Source: Flavobacteriales bacterium
GTDB taxonomy: Bacteria; Bacteroidota; Bacteroidia; Flavobacteriales_F; PHOS-HE28
NCBI GenBank assembly: GCA_016704485.1
Contig: JADJAA010000001.1
Span: 1,736,001 to 1,800,000, forward strand
DNA length: 64,000 nucleotides
Direction: 5' to 3'
The notes under the pieces are model-generated. The model made no database searches and was not told the origin of the DNA. It saw only the letters and a list, made by a program, of their open reading frames with translations. Each line of letters opens with the position of its first letter. Within the stretch, counting starts at the first letter, position 1. This document shows positions 27,099 through 36,891 of the stretch, piece by piece. Both the position numbers and the translations under genes were made by a program.

Positions 27099-28925
27099 TT
27101 ATCGTGCAATTACAAAGCGCGTCCGCGCATTCACACCTTCGCCCTGCAACCAAACGGTGTAAGTCCCTTGCGGTAATTCGCTCAAGTCCATGTTTACAAA
27201 AGTGCCGCCACCAATGCGCTGTACGTTTTGGGTTTCTACGTTTCTGCCCAATGCATCGAACACGGTGATCTGGCCATTCGTTAGCTCACCACGCTGCCAG
27301 CCAATAGAAAGAATGCCAGTGCTCGGTGAAGGATAAACGCCTAGGCCATCATCATACACAACAAATTCATCAATGGCTTGTGGTGTGGCAACTACCGTTT
27401 CAACTGTATTGGTCAATACGGGTTCGTTGTAATCGAAATAGATATCCGCACGGTTGGTTATTGAGGTGCCGGGCATGCTGTTCGCATTTGCCAAAATGCG
27501 ATAGCTGAAGCCACCTTGGCTGCCTTCCAGTTCCGTGGTGCTGTCCGGTAAGTATATGTTCGCGAAGGTCCACGCGATCTCGCGTCCTTCCACCCAGATC
27601 GTATATGGGTGTGTGGCTCCGATCATTTGGAAAGTGCTTAGGTCAAGATCAGTATCGATCACATCTCGAACAATTACGCGTTGTGCAGGTGCTGTTCCAG
27701 TGTTCTGGAAATGGACCACGTATTCCAATGCTTTTTCATCCATGATCTCTTGTTCGGTAATGCTGGTCACATTCACGAGTTTTTCATTCGGATCCAATGA
27801 CGTGGTGGGATTATCGATGATCATATCGAAATTATTCTCTGGTGTTTGTTCTACACCTGTTATGTTGAATTGCACAAAGGCCGAAACGGTATCCGTTACA
27901 ATTGCGGTGCTATCCGTGAGGTAGGTGAGGTAGATGTACGCGCAATGACCGGGAAGTAAATTGCTAACGGACCAGGTAACTGTCTGCCCAGCGGCGGTAA
28001 CGTTGGTTGGGATACTCGATACGAATTCCGTAAGAGGATCGAGCGTAACAACGATCTCGCCATCCAACGGCTCTGTTCCTATATTGCAATAGGTTACGTT
28101 GTAATGGGTTTCATTTCCGATCCATGGACTCCAACCCCAAATGTTGGCCTCCCCATCGTAAACATCTACAATGGATTGGAACGCGAAATCCATTCCAGGA
28201 ACGAACTCGCCTTGCGTGTTTACTGAATAGGTGCGGGTCGCTGGCACGGGTAAATAATATAAAGGCGGGTTCGGTACAGAGATGGTGTACGCGCCTTGTT
28301 CCGTGCAGAAACTGTACGGGTCCGATCCCGCATAAACGTATTGCCCTCCGGGTTCAACTTGCAACATGGTATTCACCGTGGCTTCAGAACTATCTCGAAC
28401 ACTGTTATCGTTGTAGTCTTTGAACGCGGTGCCCTGCACTGTTCCGAAGCATTCGGTCAAGGTCCAGTAGAAATCATCACTGTCGAATAAGTTGGTCCAT
28501 ACGATGTAGTAGGTTTCTCCTGCTGTTACAGCAATGTCCAAATAGGTCGCAAAATTGTAATTCGGACAAGAATTGCTTCCCATATCATCGTTGAAGCCCA
28601 AGCATATCAACGAGTCGCAGGTACCGGTGAGTACGTGACCATAAGTATCATCGTCCTGTTGGTTGTTCAGCGTATTACATGATGTGATGTTGATCATACC
28701 AGTGAATGTTGGGATGTATTTGTACCAATCGCCATTGCTACCAGTCGCGCCACAGTTGCTCCCGTTGGACAAGACTATTCCGGAACCTGTGGTCGGACCA
28801 TCGGCATGGTGGATACCACTTCCGATCAGCAGCGCGGTTGTACATGTATCGCCTTGTGCTCGTAACTGGTCACAACTGAACACGGTGAATAAGAACGCGA
28901 GAAATACGGTTGTAATGTGTTTCAT
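27099..28925 (-). CDS. Secreted protein with conserved repeat domain and T9SS sorting domain
   Basis: A 608-residue cargo protein. Start at ATG 28925 gives MKHITTVFLAFLFTVFSCDQLRAQ as signal peptide. The first part (about 25-190) resembles a Cys-containing binding domain (DTCTTALLIGSGIHHADGPT, YYIVWTNLFDSDDFYWTLTE). A short prealbumin-like segment with DYNDNSVRDSSEATVNT follows, then DUF11-like folds (EANIWGWSPWIGNETHYNVT, SLDPNEKLVNVTSI, LEYVVHFQNTGTAPAQRVIV, ITNRADIYFDYNEPVLTNTV). The end is a type-A sorting domain (VYPSPSTGILSIGW to ARTRFVIAR). Expected at the cell surface via T9SS; function unknown. Confidence 0.85.
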   Translation of the reverse strand: MKHITTVFLAFLFTVFSCDQLRAQGDTCTTALLIGSGIHHADGPTTGSGIVLSNGSNCGATGSNGDWYKYIPTFTGMINITSCNTLNNQQDDDTYGHVLTGTCDSLICLGFNDDMGSNSCPNYNFATYLDIAVTAGETYYIVWTNLFDSDDFYWTLTECFGTVQGTAFKDYNDNSVRDSSEATVNTMLQVEPGGQYVYAGSDPYSFCTEQGAYTISVPNPPLYYLPVPATRTYSVNTQGEFVPGMDFAFQSIVDVYDGEANIWGWSPWIGNETHYNVTYCNIGTEPLDGEIVVTLDPLTEFVSSIPTNVTAAGQTVTWSVSNLLPGHCAYIYLTYLTDSTAIVTDTVSAFVQFNITGVEQTPENNFDMIIDNPTTSLDPNEKLVNVTSITEQEIMDEKALEYVVHFQNTGTAPAQRVIVRDVIDTDLDLSTFQMIGATHPYTIWVEGREIAWTFANIYLPDSTTELEGSQGGFSYRILANANSMPGTSITNRADIYFDYNEPVLTNTVETVVATPQAIDEFVVYDDGLGVYPSPSTGILSIGWQRGELTNGQITVFDALGRNVETQNVQRIGGGTFVNMDLSELPQGTYTVWLQGEGVNARTRFVIAR

Positions 28926-28983
28926 GATCCGGTTGATTTGGTCACGTGAATCTAACACAATTCCGTGGTCCTGACTAGAATTC

Positions 28984-30648
28984 CTATTCCCGTACAAAGA
29001 ACACAAAACCGTTCTTCCGGTAAAGCTCCTTCAACGTGGGTTCGGCGGCTGCCTCTTTCGCATTGGTGACTTTGCAAACCACATAGACCGGGCGATCAAC
29101 CTCGCCGGTCAGGAGCCAGTTGTCGGAGTACGAGCGCGCGTCCGTAACCACTGGCTTTTTTGTGTAGAACAACTGCGCATAGCTTTTGTAATTCCGCGTG
29201 ATCACGTAGCATTTTTCATCTTGTCTCGCTTCGAAGAATTCAATGGCCGCGCGTTGTGAGTACCCTTCGATGTTGTTGATAAAGAAGAACAGCGTTAGCC
29301 AAACGAACAACGCCGTTCCGCCGAACGTGGTGATGATACTTGCTCTGAACTTTTGCTGCTTGTGCAGGAAGTGGCTCACGATAAGTGTTGCCAACAGAAA
29401 GAGACCTGCTGTGCAAGCGATCAGGTTCCATTGAACATCGGCATCCATATTGGCCAGGGCGAATTGATCCTGCGCGAACAATGGTTTTAACAGCTCTATG
29501 TGCTGTCCAAGTATCGGCACTGCGAAAATGATCGCGGAGAACAAGACACCCAATATCCCAATCGCCCACCGGCTCCAACCGAACGAAGTGCGCTCTGCCC
29601 AAATGCGCTCCAGTTGTAAAGCCGCCAAATACGTCAGCGGGAAATAGCACAAGCTGCTGTAGTGCACGATCTTCGTTTTTACCAAACTGAACAGTATGAG
29701 AACAACCCAGAAGAGAATGAGCATCCATTTGCGGTAGGATATGATGCTCGTTGCGTATGGTTCACTTTTGGTATCTGCGGCAGCAATAGCGCGGTGCGAG
29801 GGCCGGATCATTTCTTGAACGGCGAACAACGATGCCGGGAAACATCCGATCAGAAGTACTACAAAATGATATCCGAAGAAACCACCGTGCCCGGCATCTT
29901 CGGTGGTGAGCATCGCCACCTGACGCCAGAAGAAACCGATCATGAAGTCCGGGCCGTTCTTGGTGTAATCGACTATCGCCCAAATGCTGATCGTCGCGAG
30001 GACCGCTAGCGACCCTAAAATGATGGAACGCCAATGAACGATCGATCTGAATTTGTTCAGCACCCAGAAGATCACGATGGTCAGTCCGGGGATCAGGACA
30101 CCGACCGGTCCTTTGGTCATTACCGCCAGTCCGAGGAAAAGCCCGGACAGGATCGCGTGTTGCGAGCCCTTTTTTCGATCAGCTGCAACAAGTTGAATGA
30201 ACTGATCCAACCCGAGAAAGATGAAGAGGTTGAACCACGGATCAATGATCCCACTGCGGAAATACAAATGGGGGAGTATGGATCCGATGTACGCCAAAGC
30301 CCACAACGCACCGAAGGTCTCATTCTTCAAGCGCTTGCCGATCCGGAAGAGGACCAGTAACGTTACAATTCCGCAGATCGCATTGGGTAGACGGGCAGCA
30401 AATTCATTCACACCGAATACAGACATACTGATCGCCTGGAACCAAATGAACAACGGCGGCTTTTCGTGGAAGGGCAAATAGTCGATCCGGGGTTGGAGCC
30501 AATCGCCGGTGACCAACATTTCCCGAGCTATCTCCGCGAAGTTGATCTCGTCCCAATCGAATAAATGGACCGCACCAAGACCAGGCACAAATAATAGAAA
30601 TGTACCCAATACGATAAGGATATACCAGCGTAAAGAGGTTCCGGTCAT
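28984..30648 (-). CDS. ArnT/PMT-like membrane glycosyltransferase
   Basis: A 554-residue polytopic membrane protein of the GT-C superfamily (GT39/GT83 type). The first periplasmic loop carries the catalytic acidic motif FDWDEINFAEIAREM, followed by FHEKPPLFIWFQAISMSVFG and NEFAARLPNAICG, as in ArnT, which moves an aminosugar from a lipid-linked donor onto lipid A. About 11-12 hydrophobic segments follow, then a small periplasmic C-terminal domain (KCYVITRNYKSYAQLFYTKK). Start taken as ATG 30648; a GTG lies two codons upstream. Donor and acceptor are unknown; no other lipid A modification gene is adjacent. Confidence 0.85.
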   Translation of the reverse strand: MTGTSLRWYILIVLGTFLLFVPGLGAVHLFDWDEINFAEIAREMLVTGDWLQPRIDYLPFHEKPPLFIWFQAISMSVFGVNEFAARLPNAICGIVTLLVLFRIGKRLKNETFGALWALAYIGSILPHLYFRSGIIDPWFNLFIFLGLDQFIQLVAADRKKGSQHAILSGLFLGLAVMTKGPVGVLIPGLTIVIFWVLNKFRSIVHWRSIILGSLAVLATISIWAIVDYTKNGPDFMIGFFWRQVAMLTTEDAGHGGFFGYHFVVLLIGCFPASLFAVQEMIRPSHRAIAAADTKSEPYATSIISYRKWMLILFWVVLILFSLVKTKIVHYSSLCYFPLTYLAALQLERIWAERTSFGWSRWAIGILGVLFSAIIFAVPILGQHIELLKPLFAQDQFALANMDADVQWNLIACTAGLFLLATLIVSHFLHKQQKFRASIITTFGGTALFVWLTLFFFINNIEGYSQRAAIEFFEARQDEKCYVITRNYKSYAQLFYTKKPVVTDARSYSDNWLLTGEVDRPVYVVCKVTNAKEAAAEPTLKELYRKNGFVFFVRE

Positions 30649-31375
30649 TTTCACAGGGCCAAGGTAAAACCGGAGAAAGGGTTAGTGGTTCTGCTTAGGG
30701 CGAACAGAAAAATGGAATAATTGAAGTTACCCCATCCTTAGGACCGTTGATCGGTAAAGTCAAGATGTAAGAAATGTCGTTGTTGAGATGAGGGTATCAA
30801 GGTAGGCTAATAACTCTGTAGGCTTCCCTTCTGCACGTGATCGATCCGATTTTCGGCCAGCGCCGGATGCGTAACGCTATTCACATCAGGTCAGTTCCCG
30901 GGTCTTTGAAGAACATGGCCATATACCCATTATTGGGTATTGTGCATCAGTGTTGGTCGCCATTGCTTTGTCCCATCAATGATCATCAACGTAACGCATT
31001 GTCAATGAAGTCCAAGTCTTATACCAATAGCTGCGCAAGGAACGGTTTCCTTTATTTGACATGAAGATCAGGATCTTAGCAAAGCAGCTGTTGGTGCATA
31101 AGAATGCATCTGCTTATGAGGCAATGGTAGATGTTTCTTACTTTTATTTTGACGTATAAAGGGTGGTTGTACAAATGGAGACTGAGTGGATCGATAGAGT
31201 GATGTATGTGGCGCATTTAGTTGAACTGCCCTTGGTTGCGTGCAGCTACGCAGTTGAAACGGTCAGTCACTCGATCGGGTTAGCGAAGCGAATGGGTCTC
31301 GGGTTATGAATGGAGCAATTAAGTGATGAATTGGCTAAGAGCAATTTTCAGTACTACTCTAAATGACACATTTTT
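30649..31375. other. Long intergenic region before the T6SS locus
   Basis: 727 bases with no convincing gene. An open frame at 30837-31064 has no recognisable features. A short inverted repeat ATACCCA-TTAT-TGGGTAT lies at 30923-30940. The length, between an isolated metabolic gene and the first T6SS-linked gene, marks a boundary and may hold the promoter region of the locus. Confidence 0.5.
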
Positions 31376-32125
31376 ATGAGGAGCGGGAATAAGGTTACAT
31401 GCTTGATCGTGGATAATGATCAACAGACCAACAAACAGCTGGAGGTAGAAATAAAGAGACTTGCTGACGATCTGGAACTGCTTGGCATACAGACCGATGC
31501 AACCAATGGCTACGCTAGGGCAATGATGATGCGTGCCGATGTCATTTTCTTGAACATTACATTTCCTTGGTTTACCGGACTGGACGTCTTGGGTAACGCG
31601 CCCGTGCGTGGCTCGAGAATTATCTTTTTAGCCAAAGAAGCCAACTATGTTCACCAAAGCCTAAAGGGCGGGAAATTCGATTGCCTGCTAAAGCCGTTTT
31701 CTCAGACTGAATTGCGCCGTACCTTAAAAAGGTTGAAGGAGGAACAACGGTTTTCCAATCCTACTACCTTTCAATCGGCAAGCGCGGGTGTCGCCCAATA
31801 CAAATTCAATAAGCTATCTCTACCTACTACAAAAGGGAACATTTTCTTGGACCCAAGGGATATTATCTATTGCCAAGCTGATCAAGAGTACACCCGCTTG
31901 GTCACCGTATTTGAAACTCACCTGATCTCCAAAAATCTGAAATATTTTGAGACCAGGCTTGATAGTAGACGCTTCTTTCGTGTGCATAAAAGCTATGTGC
32001 TTAACTTGGAACACATGGAAAGCTATGTGCGCAGTGAAGGTGGCCATGTGATAATGAGCGATCACAAAGTGATCCACATTGGTAGAAGTAGAAAAAACGA
32101 ATTCGCAGCCCTAATGGGGGTATGA
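31376..32125 (+). CDS. LytTR-family regulator with degenerate receiver domain
   Basis: A 249-residue protein. Residues about 7-120 have the receiver fold (VTCLIVDNDQQTNKQLE, DVIFLNITFPWFTGLDVL, SRIIFLAKEANYVHQSLK, FDCLLKPFSQTELRRTL). The phosphoacceptor Asp is replaced by Asn60, and the switch Ser/Thr is Leu or Ala. The acidic pair (Asp13, Asp15) and the Lys in LLKPF are kept. Residues about 145-249 are a LytTR DNA-binding domain (IFLDPRDIIYCQADQEYTRL, KNLKYFETRLDSRRFFRVHK, SYVLNL). Such pseudo-receivers act without phosphorylation. It overlaps the next gene by four bases and heads the T6SS cluster, so it probably controls it. No histidine kinase is nearby. Confidence 0.85.
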   Translation: MRSGNKVTCLIVDNDQQTNKQLEVEIKRLADDLELLGIQTDATNGYARAMMMRADVIFLNITFPWFTGLDVLGNAPVRGSRIIFLAKEANYVHQSLKGGKFDCLLKPFSQTELRRTLKRLKEEQRFSNPTTFQSASAGVAQYKFNKLSLPTTKGNIFLDPRDIIYCQADQEYTRLVTVFETHLISKNLKYFETRLDSRRFFRVHKSYVLNLEHMESYVRSEGGHVIMSDHKVIHIGRSRKNEFAALMGV

Positions 32126-32478
32126 TCATGAAGGATGTTGTGACCCATATTAAGCAAGTACGCTCCGAACTAAGGTTCTATTTGGGCAAACCGATCCCAA
32201 ACTATAGCCCTACGAAAGCCGAAGAGGTTTTGCATCGATTGATATGTAATACGGAGATCTATAAACGGAGCTTAAGAACTTCAACGATAGATGGGCTCCA
32301 ACGCCAACTTTTATTGAGAGAGCTGACTAAGTTGAAAGTGGACCTGGACATGTTTGTGTTAAATCGAAAGCATGAACCCCAAAGCTCACTGAAGGGAAAT
32401 GAGAAAATTCCTGTACTTCAAGCAGTTGTTCTCCTTTGTGATACTTTAGGGGCCAAACCGATCAAACATCTATACTAA
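32122..32478 (+). CDS. Unknown small protein, first gene after the LytTR regulator
   Basis: A 118-residue, mostly helical, basic protein with no signal peptide. The start overlaps the regulator's stop (ATGA); MKDVV at 32128 is an alternative. TssH starts five bases after its stop, so it lies in the T6SS transcript. Notable segments: LRFYLGKPIPNYSPTKAEEV, LQRQLLLRELTKLKVDLDMF and VLQAVVLLCDTLGAKPIKHL. I do not recognise a family; position suggests an accessory cytoplasmic T6SS factor. Confidence 0.6.
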   Translation: MIMKDVVTHIKQVRSELRFYLGKPIPNYSPTKAEEVLHRLICNTEIYKRSLRTSTIDGLQRQLLLRELTKLKVDLDMFVLNRKHEPQSSLKGNEKIPVLQAVVLLCDTLGAKPIKHLY

Positions 32479-32483
32479 CGAAC

Positions 32484-34955
32484 ATGATTGCAGAAGGAGT
32501 CACTGATCAGGTGATCGATACGATTGATTTTGCCAAAACCATTGCCAAGGAATATGCGCACAGCCAATTCTCTTCTTGCCATATGCTTCGTTCCGTGTTA
32601 CGCAAAGAAGTCGGCTTGGTACCATTCATGGATGGTATACATAAGGATATTGGATACATGCGCGAATGGGCCGACGTGCGCATTGAGGGGTACCCCAAAG
32701 GCACAGGACCAGTGCCGGAACCTATGCCCGACGCACAAATTGATGCAGTGCTGCGCGAAGCGGATTTTGTGAAAATAAAATTGGGTAGAGCTGAGGCAGA
32801 CCCTATGTGCTTGCTTATTGCGCTTTGCACTCCCGGAGTCGGATTCAGTTACGAACAGTTAAAATCCTTCCCAGTAACTCGCACAGAGCTTTTCGATAAC
32901 ATCGATGCTCCCAAGGTGGCAACAGAAGGACATGCTGCAAGCGGTATTCAAACTGGTAATAATGGTTCCGCTGCCTCGACAAATGCCAAATCGCTCGGCG
33001 AGTATTGTGTGGACAAGACCGAACTGGCTGCTCAGGGAAAAATTGACCCTATTGTGGGCCGTGACCGTGAAGTGCGCCAAGTAAGCGAGATACTTGGGCG
33101 CCGTAGCAAGCCGAACGTAATTATTATCGGCGATCCGGGTGTAGGGAAAACGGCACTGGTGGATGGCTTTGCACTCAATATCAATGAAGGCAACGTACCT
33201 ACGCACCTTAAAGGTGCTCGACTGTTTGAACTTGATCTTGGTGCCTTAGTGGCCGGCGCCAGCTATAAAGGCGAAGTTGAGGACCGGATCAAAAAGGTGG
33301 TGAACGCCGTCAAGTCTTTTGACAAGGCTATTCTTTTTATTGACGAGATCCATGCCTTAATGGATGAGAATCGTGGGCTTTCCGGTTGTGCCAACTTATT
33401 GAAACCGGAGCTGGCACGTGGAGAACTCACCGTTATAGGTGCTACAACCAATGACGAGTATCGGGAGTTCTTAGAAGGCGAGGAGGCATTCATGCGCCGC
33501 TTTGAAATAGTGCGTGTGGAAGAACCTACTGATGATGTGTGCCAGAAAATGCTCGAGACGGTTGTTCCATTTTACGAGCAGCACCATAGTTTGAAAGTAG
33601 AGAATGCCGGTATTGTTGAAGCGATCCGATTGGCTCGCCGCTACATGAAAGAACGACGTCTGCCGGATGCTGCTCTTGATCTGATCGATCGCACACTTGC
33701 TTCAATTCGAATGATGAACGATACCAGCGGTACGGATATCAGTTCTCTCACTGCTAAGCTGGCTGAAATTGCCGATGACGACAAAAGCCTGGAAAAACTG
33801 CGGTATTTCAATTTGGAAATGAACAACCTGCTTAGCCCTGTAATATTAGGCAAGCTTGAGGATGAGACCGATGTTCTGAAAATAGAGGACGTAGGCGATC
33901 TGCGCAAACACTTGACCACAACATTGGTTAAGTTGGAACAGCTTTCTGGTACTAAGAAGGAAGTTGTGGAGAAGGATGATATTGCTGCGGTCGTAGCCTA
34001 CAAGACCGGAATTCCCATTGGTAAAGTGCAAAGCCAAGAAAAGGAGCGACTGCTGAATATGGAGGAGACCCTGAAAGGGCGTGTGATCGGGCAGGATCAT
34101 GCTATTAAGATCTTGGCTGACTCTATACTTGAGTCGCGTTCCGGACTCACTAAAGCCGAACTTCCAATTGGCTCCTTCTTTTTTCTTGGCCCAACTGGAA
34201 CGGGAAAGACCGAACTCGCAAAAGCGCTTGCGGAATTCCTTTTCTCCGACGAGAATAGCTTGATCCGCTTCGATATGAGCGAATTCAAAGAAGAACACAG
34301 CGCAGCGCTATTGTATGGCGCTCCTCCGGGATATGTCGGATATAAGGAGGGTGGGCTACTTGTGAATAAGATCCGCCAGCAGCCTTATTCCATTGTGCTG
34401 TTCGACGAGATCGAGAAGGCGCACCCGTCGGTATTCGATCTTTTCCTTCAAATACTGGACGAAGGTAAATTGCACGATCGTTTGGGTAAGGAAGGTGACT
34501 TTAGCAACTCGGTTATTCTATTCACGAGTAACATTGGTAGTGAGCATATCATAACTGAATTTGAAAAGGGCGATATACCTAAGAGTAGCGACCTGATGGA
34601 GATCATGGGGAACCACTTCCGCCCGGAATTCCTTGCTCGACTTACAGAGATACTTCCCTTCCGCCCGATCCATGAGGATACCGTAGAGTTCATCTTCGGC
34701 TTACAGCTAAGGCAATTGGAAAAAGCACTGGAGAAGCAGCATATACTCCTTGATCTCGATAAGGAGACGCGCAAGAGATTGGCAATGGAAGGATTTACTC
34801 CAAAGTACGGTGCCCGGCCGTTAAGGGGAGTTATCCGCAACCGGCTGCGTCGTCCAATATCGCGAATGATCATTGGTCAGAAAGTGAAAAAAGGACAAAC
34901 TATTCAGGCGAATTTCGTTGGAGATGAGCTGGAATTCAAGATATTTGATAATTAA
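32484..34955 (+). CDS. tssH: T6SS sheath-disassembly ATPase ClpV/TssH
   Basis: An 823-residue AAA+ unfoldase of the ClpB/ClpV class. N-domain about 1-145; first ATPase with Walker A GDPGVGKT (216-223), ASYKGEVEDRIKKV and Walker B ILFIDEIHAL (283-292); a middle helical domain (about 410-480), shorter than in ClpB; second ATPase with GPTGTGKTELAKALAEFLF, FDMSEFKEEHSAALLYGAPP and VLFDEIEKAHP. The end has YGARPLRGVIRNRL. In T6SS it extracts subunits from contracted TssB-TssC sheaths for reuse. Synteny with TssB and TssC directly downstream (gaps of 11 and 23 bases) supports ClpV over a general ClpB chaperone. Confidence 0.93.
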   Translation: MIAEGVTDQVIDTIDFAKTIAKEYAHSQFSSCHMLRSVLRKEVGLVPFMDGIHKDIGYMREWADVRIEGYPKGTGPVPEPMPDAQIDAVLREADFVKIKLGRAEADPMCLLIALCTPGVGFSYEQLKSFPVTRTELFDNIDAPKVATEGHAASGIQTGNNGSAASTNAKSLGEYCVDKTELAAQGKIDPIVGRDREVRQVSEILGRRSKPNVIIIGDPGVGKTALVDGFALNINEGNVPTHLKGARLFELDLGALVAGASYKGEVEDRIKKVVNAVKSFDKAILFIDEIHALMDENRGLSGCANLLKPELARGELTVIGATTNDEYREFLEGEEAFMRRFEIVRVEEPTDDVCQKMLETVVPFYEQHHSLKVENAGIVEAIRLARRYMKERRLPDAALDLIDRTLASIRMMNDTSGTDISSLTAKLAEIADDDKSLEKLRYFNLEMNNLLSPVILGKLEDETDVLKIEDVGDLRKHLTTTLVKLEQLSGTKKEVVEKDDIAAVVAYKTGIPIGKVQSQEKERLLNMEETLKGRVIGQDHAIKILADSILESRSGLTKAELPIGSFFFLGPTGTGKTELAKALAEFLFSDENSLIRFDMSEFKEEHSAALLYGAPPGYVGYKEGGLLVNKIRQQPYSIVLFDEIEKAHPSVFDLFLQILDEGKLHDRLGKEGDFSNSVILFTSNIGSEHIITEFEKGDIPKSSDLMEIMGNHFRPEFLARLTEILPFRPIHEDTVEFIFGLQLRQLEKALEKQHILLDLDKETRKRLAMEGFTPKYGARPLRGVIRNRLRRPISRMIIGQKVKKGQTIQANFVGDELEFKIFDN

Positions 34956-34966
34956 AACCAACCCAC

Positions 34967-35425
34967 ATGAGCCAGTTTGAATACGGAATAGGGGGTACCG
35001 AAAGGCCCGAAGAAGGAAGTGAAGGCATGGCCGAACTTCCCATGAACAAAACACTAATGATCAGTAAACTCACGAGTGATGATGCAGTGAAGCCCGTGAT
35101 CGTTAAAGGCCTGACCAATGTGGAAGCGGTGTTTGAACATTACAAACCTACCATTAAGGCAGAATTCTCGGATGAATCCGGTGCCGAGGTAAAAGAAGAA
35201 ATGAGTTTCAAGAACCTAGGCGATTTTGGTGCCAAAGGACTTACAAAACAAAGCAGGTTCTTGCAAGATCTGAACCTTAGACAGAATGAGATGAACCGCA
35301 TTGTTAAACAACTGCGGAGCAATAAGATCATGGTAAGTGCCATGCAGAATCCCGAAGCAAAGGCCGCCTTTGTTCAGGTACTGAAGGAAATGACACAGGA
35401 ATTGGAACTAAGTGCTAAGAAATAA
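34967..35425 (+). CDS. tssB: T6SS sheath small subunit TssB
   Basis: A 152-residue TssB (VipA/IglA-type), the smaller sheath subunit. Features: LTNVEAVFEHYKPTIKAEF, FKNLGDFGAKGLTKQSRFLQ and the C-terminal helix from about residue 100 that packs with TssC. It is cytoplasmic and polymerises with TssC around the Hcp tube. It lies between tssH and tssC, the usual order in T6SS-iii loci. Confidence 0.93.
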   Translation: MSQFEYGIGGTERPEEGSEGMAELPMNKTLMISKLTSDDAVKPVIVKGLTNVEAVFEHYKPTIKAEFSDESGAEVKEEMSFKNLGDFGAKGLTKQSRFLQDLNLRQNEMNRIVKQLRSNKIMVSAMQNPEAKAAFVQVLKEMTQELELSAKK

Positions 35426-35448
35426 CCAGACACTAACAACACACGATC

Positions 35449-36813
35449 ATGTCAGACCAAGAGAAAGCCCCAGAGGCAAATGAAAAGGTGAAAGAAGGTG
35501 TAAAGGGTGGCTTACAAGCCAATCTGGATGCCTTAGTGAAATTCGGAGGCTTCGACCTATTCGAAAGTGTGATAGAAGGTGCACAGAACCTGAATCCTGA
35601 ACGTAAAGCTAGAAAGCAGATCTTTCTTACCGAGGCGCACAATGCGGTGGAACGTGCGAACCTAAAAGGTAAACTGCAATTGTGGATAGACACATTGACC
35701 GGGTCGGATGATATAACCGAGATAATTGGCCAATGCGAAGCAAAAAGCGAAAGCGCAGAGAAAGTGTACAAGAAAAATCTGAAGAACGCCTTGGATGCTA
35801 CAGCCGAAATGGAGAGGTCTTACCGTGGATTAGCGCTTTTCTATAAGAACACCGAGAGCGATAAGATCAAGAACGTGAACATTATGAATGCCTCATTAGA
35901 GCAAGCCTCTGATCTGGACAATACCACCTTTATTGATAATGTGGAGAATGAACTTGCGGACTGTTATGATCGACTGGACCTGCGCGACAACTACGGATTG
36001 GTAGTGGTGCCGGGTTACCTCGGAAGCAATAAAGTTGTAGAAAAATGGGCCAAATTCTGCCATAAGAATAAGGCTATGCTTGTCACTGATTTTCAGCACT
36101 TGGATACGCCTGATGACGTAATGGAATTGTTCCAGAACGCGAATTTGGCTGGTGGCGATACGTACAAAAGTAATGTGGTCATGAGTGCCAACTGGCTCGT
36201 GGGACGCGAAAAGGCAGAGGAATTTGGGGAAGAAGAACATCTTTTTGTTCCTCCCGCAGGTGCCCTTGCAGGGCAGATGTACCGTACACTTATGAGTCAA
36301 GTGGCAGCTGGGAAAAAGCACGGTTCACTTGCTGAGGTGGATGGAGTGACTTTTGACCTGCGAAAAGGCGAAATTGCCGAAATGGAAAAAATGGGCCTGG
36401 TGCCCATGGTGAACGAATATGGTAAGGTTATGGCTTTTAGTGCCAAAACCCTTTTCAATGGCGATAACATTGGCCTGCAGACATACTCGGTAGTGCGCGT
36501 GTTCGATTACATCAGCAAAGTGCTCATGGATTTCCTGAACCGTCGTGCGTTTGAGAATTTTAATGCTAAAACGCAACGTGAGATCCGTGCGCAGATCGTG
36601 AAATTCCTGGACGGCATTTGTGGCCCAGGTAAACTCATCGAGAAATTCAAGATACTTCGCTTTGAGCAAGATCCCAACCAAAAGGATCGCATCTTCTTGG
36701 ACATACACATGACGCCTTACTTCCCTGCCAAGAACTACGTGTTCAAACTGGATGGGCGTAAAGGTGATGACCCCGACAGCGCCGAATGGCAGAGTGAATA
36801 CGCGCAACAGTAA
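35449..36813 (+). CDS. tssC: T6SS sheath large subunit TssC
   Basis: A 454-residue TssC (VipB-type; Bacteroidota form). N-terminal helical part (about 1-130) with FGGFDLFESVIEGAQNLNPE; core fold with LRDNYGLVVVPGYLGSN, VTDFQHLDTPDDVMELF, VMSANWLVGREKAEEFGEEE and VPPAGALAGQMYRTL; C-terminal part with LQTYSVVRVFDYISKVLMDF and a final strand region (DIHMTPYFPAKNYVFKLDGR). It forms the contractile sheath with TssB, and contraction drives the Hcp-VgrG needle out. A 392-base gap with two hairpins separates it from vgrG, so the transcript may end or be processed here. Confidence 0.94.
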   Translation: MSDQEKAPEANEKVKEGVKGGLQANLDALVKFGGFDLFESVIEGAQNLNPERKARKQIFLTEAHNAVERANLKGKLQLWIDTLTGSDDITEIIGQCEAKSESAEKVYKKNLKNALDATAEMERSYRGLALFYKNTESDKIKNVNIMNASLEQASDLDNTTFIDNVENELADCYDRLDLRDNYGLVVVPGYLGSNKVVEKWAKFCHKNKAMLVTDFQHLDTPDDVMELFQNANLAGGDTYKSNVVMSANWLVGREKAEEFGEEEHLFVPPAGALAGQMYRTLMSQVAAGKKHGSLAEVDGVTFDLRKGEIAEMEKMGLVPMVNEYGKVMAFSAKTLFNGDNIGLQTYSVVRVFDYISKVLMDFLNRRAFENFNAKTQREIRAQIVKFLDGICGPGKLIEKFKILRFEQDPNQKDRIFLDIHMTPYFPAKNYVFKLDGRKGDDPDSAEWQSEYAQQ

Positions 36814-36891
36814 GAAGTCCTGCTGTGGTCAAGTAGTACCATTCGCATACCAAGGTAGCCCGAAGATGCGGATCTGTTTTGCATTGAGACG

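Noticed and set aside
30923..30940. ATACCCA-TTAT-TGGGTAT as a second copy of the toxin-antitoxin operator
   Set aside because: Shares only ACCCAT/ATGGGT-like bases with 25036-25061 and has a spacer; similarity is too weak.
30837..31064. 75-residue ORF in the long gap before the T6SS locus
   Set aside because: No recognisable features and no operon context.
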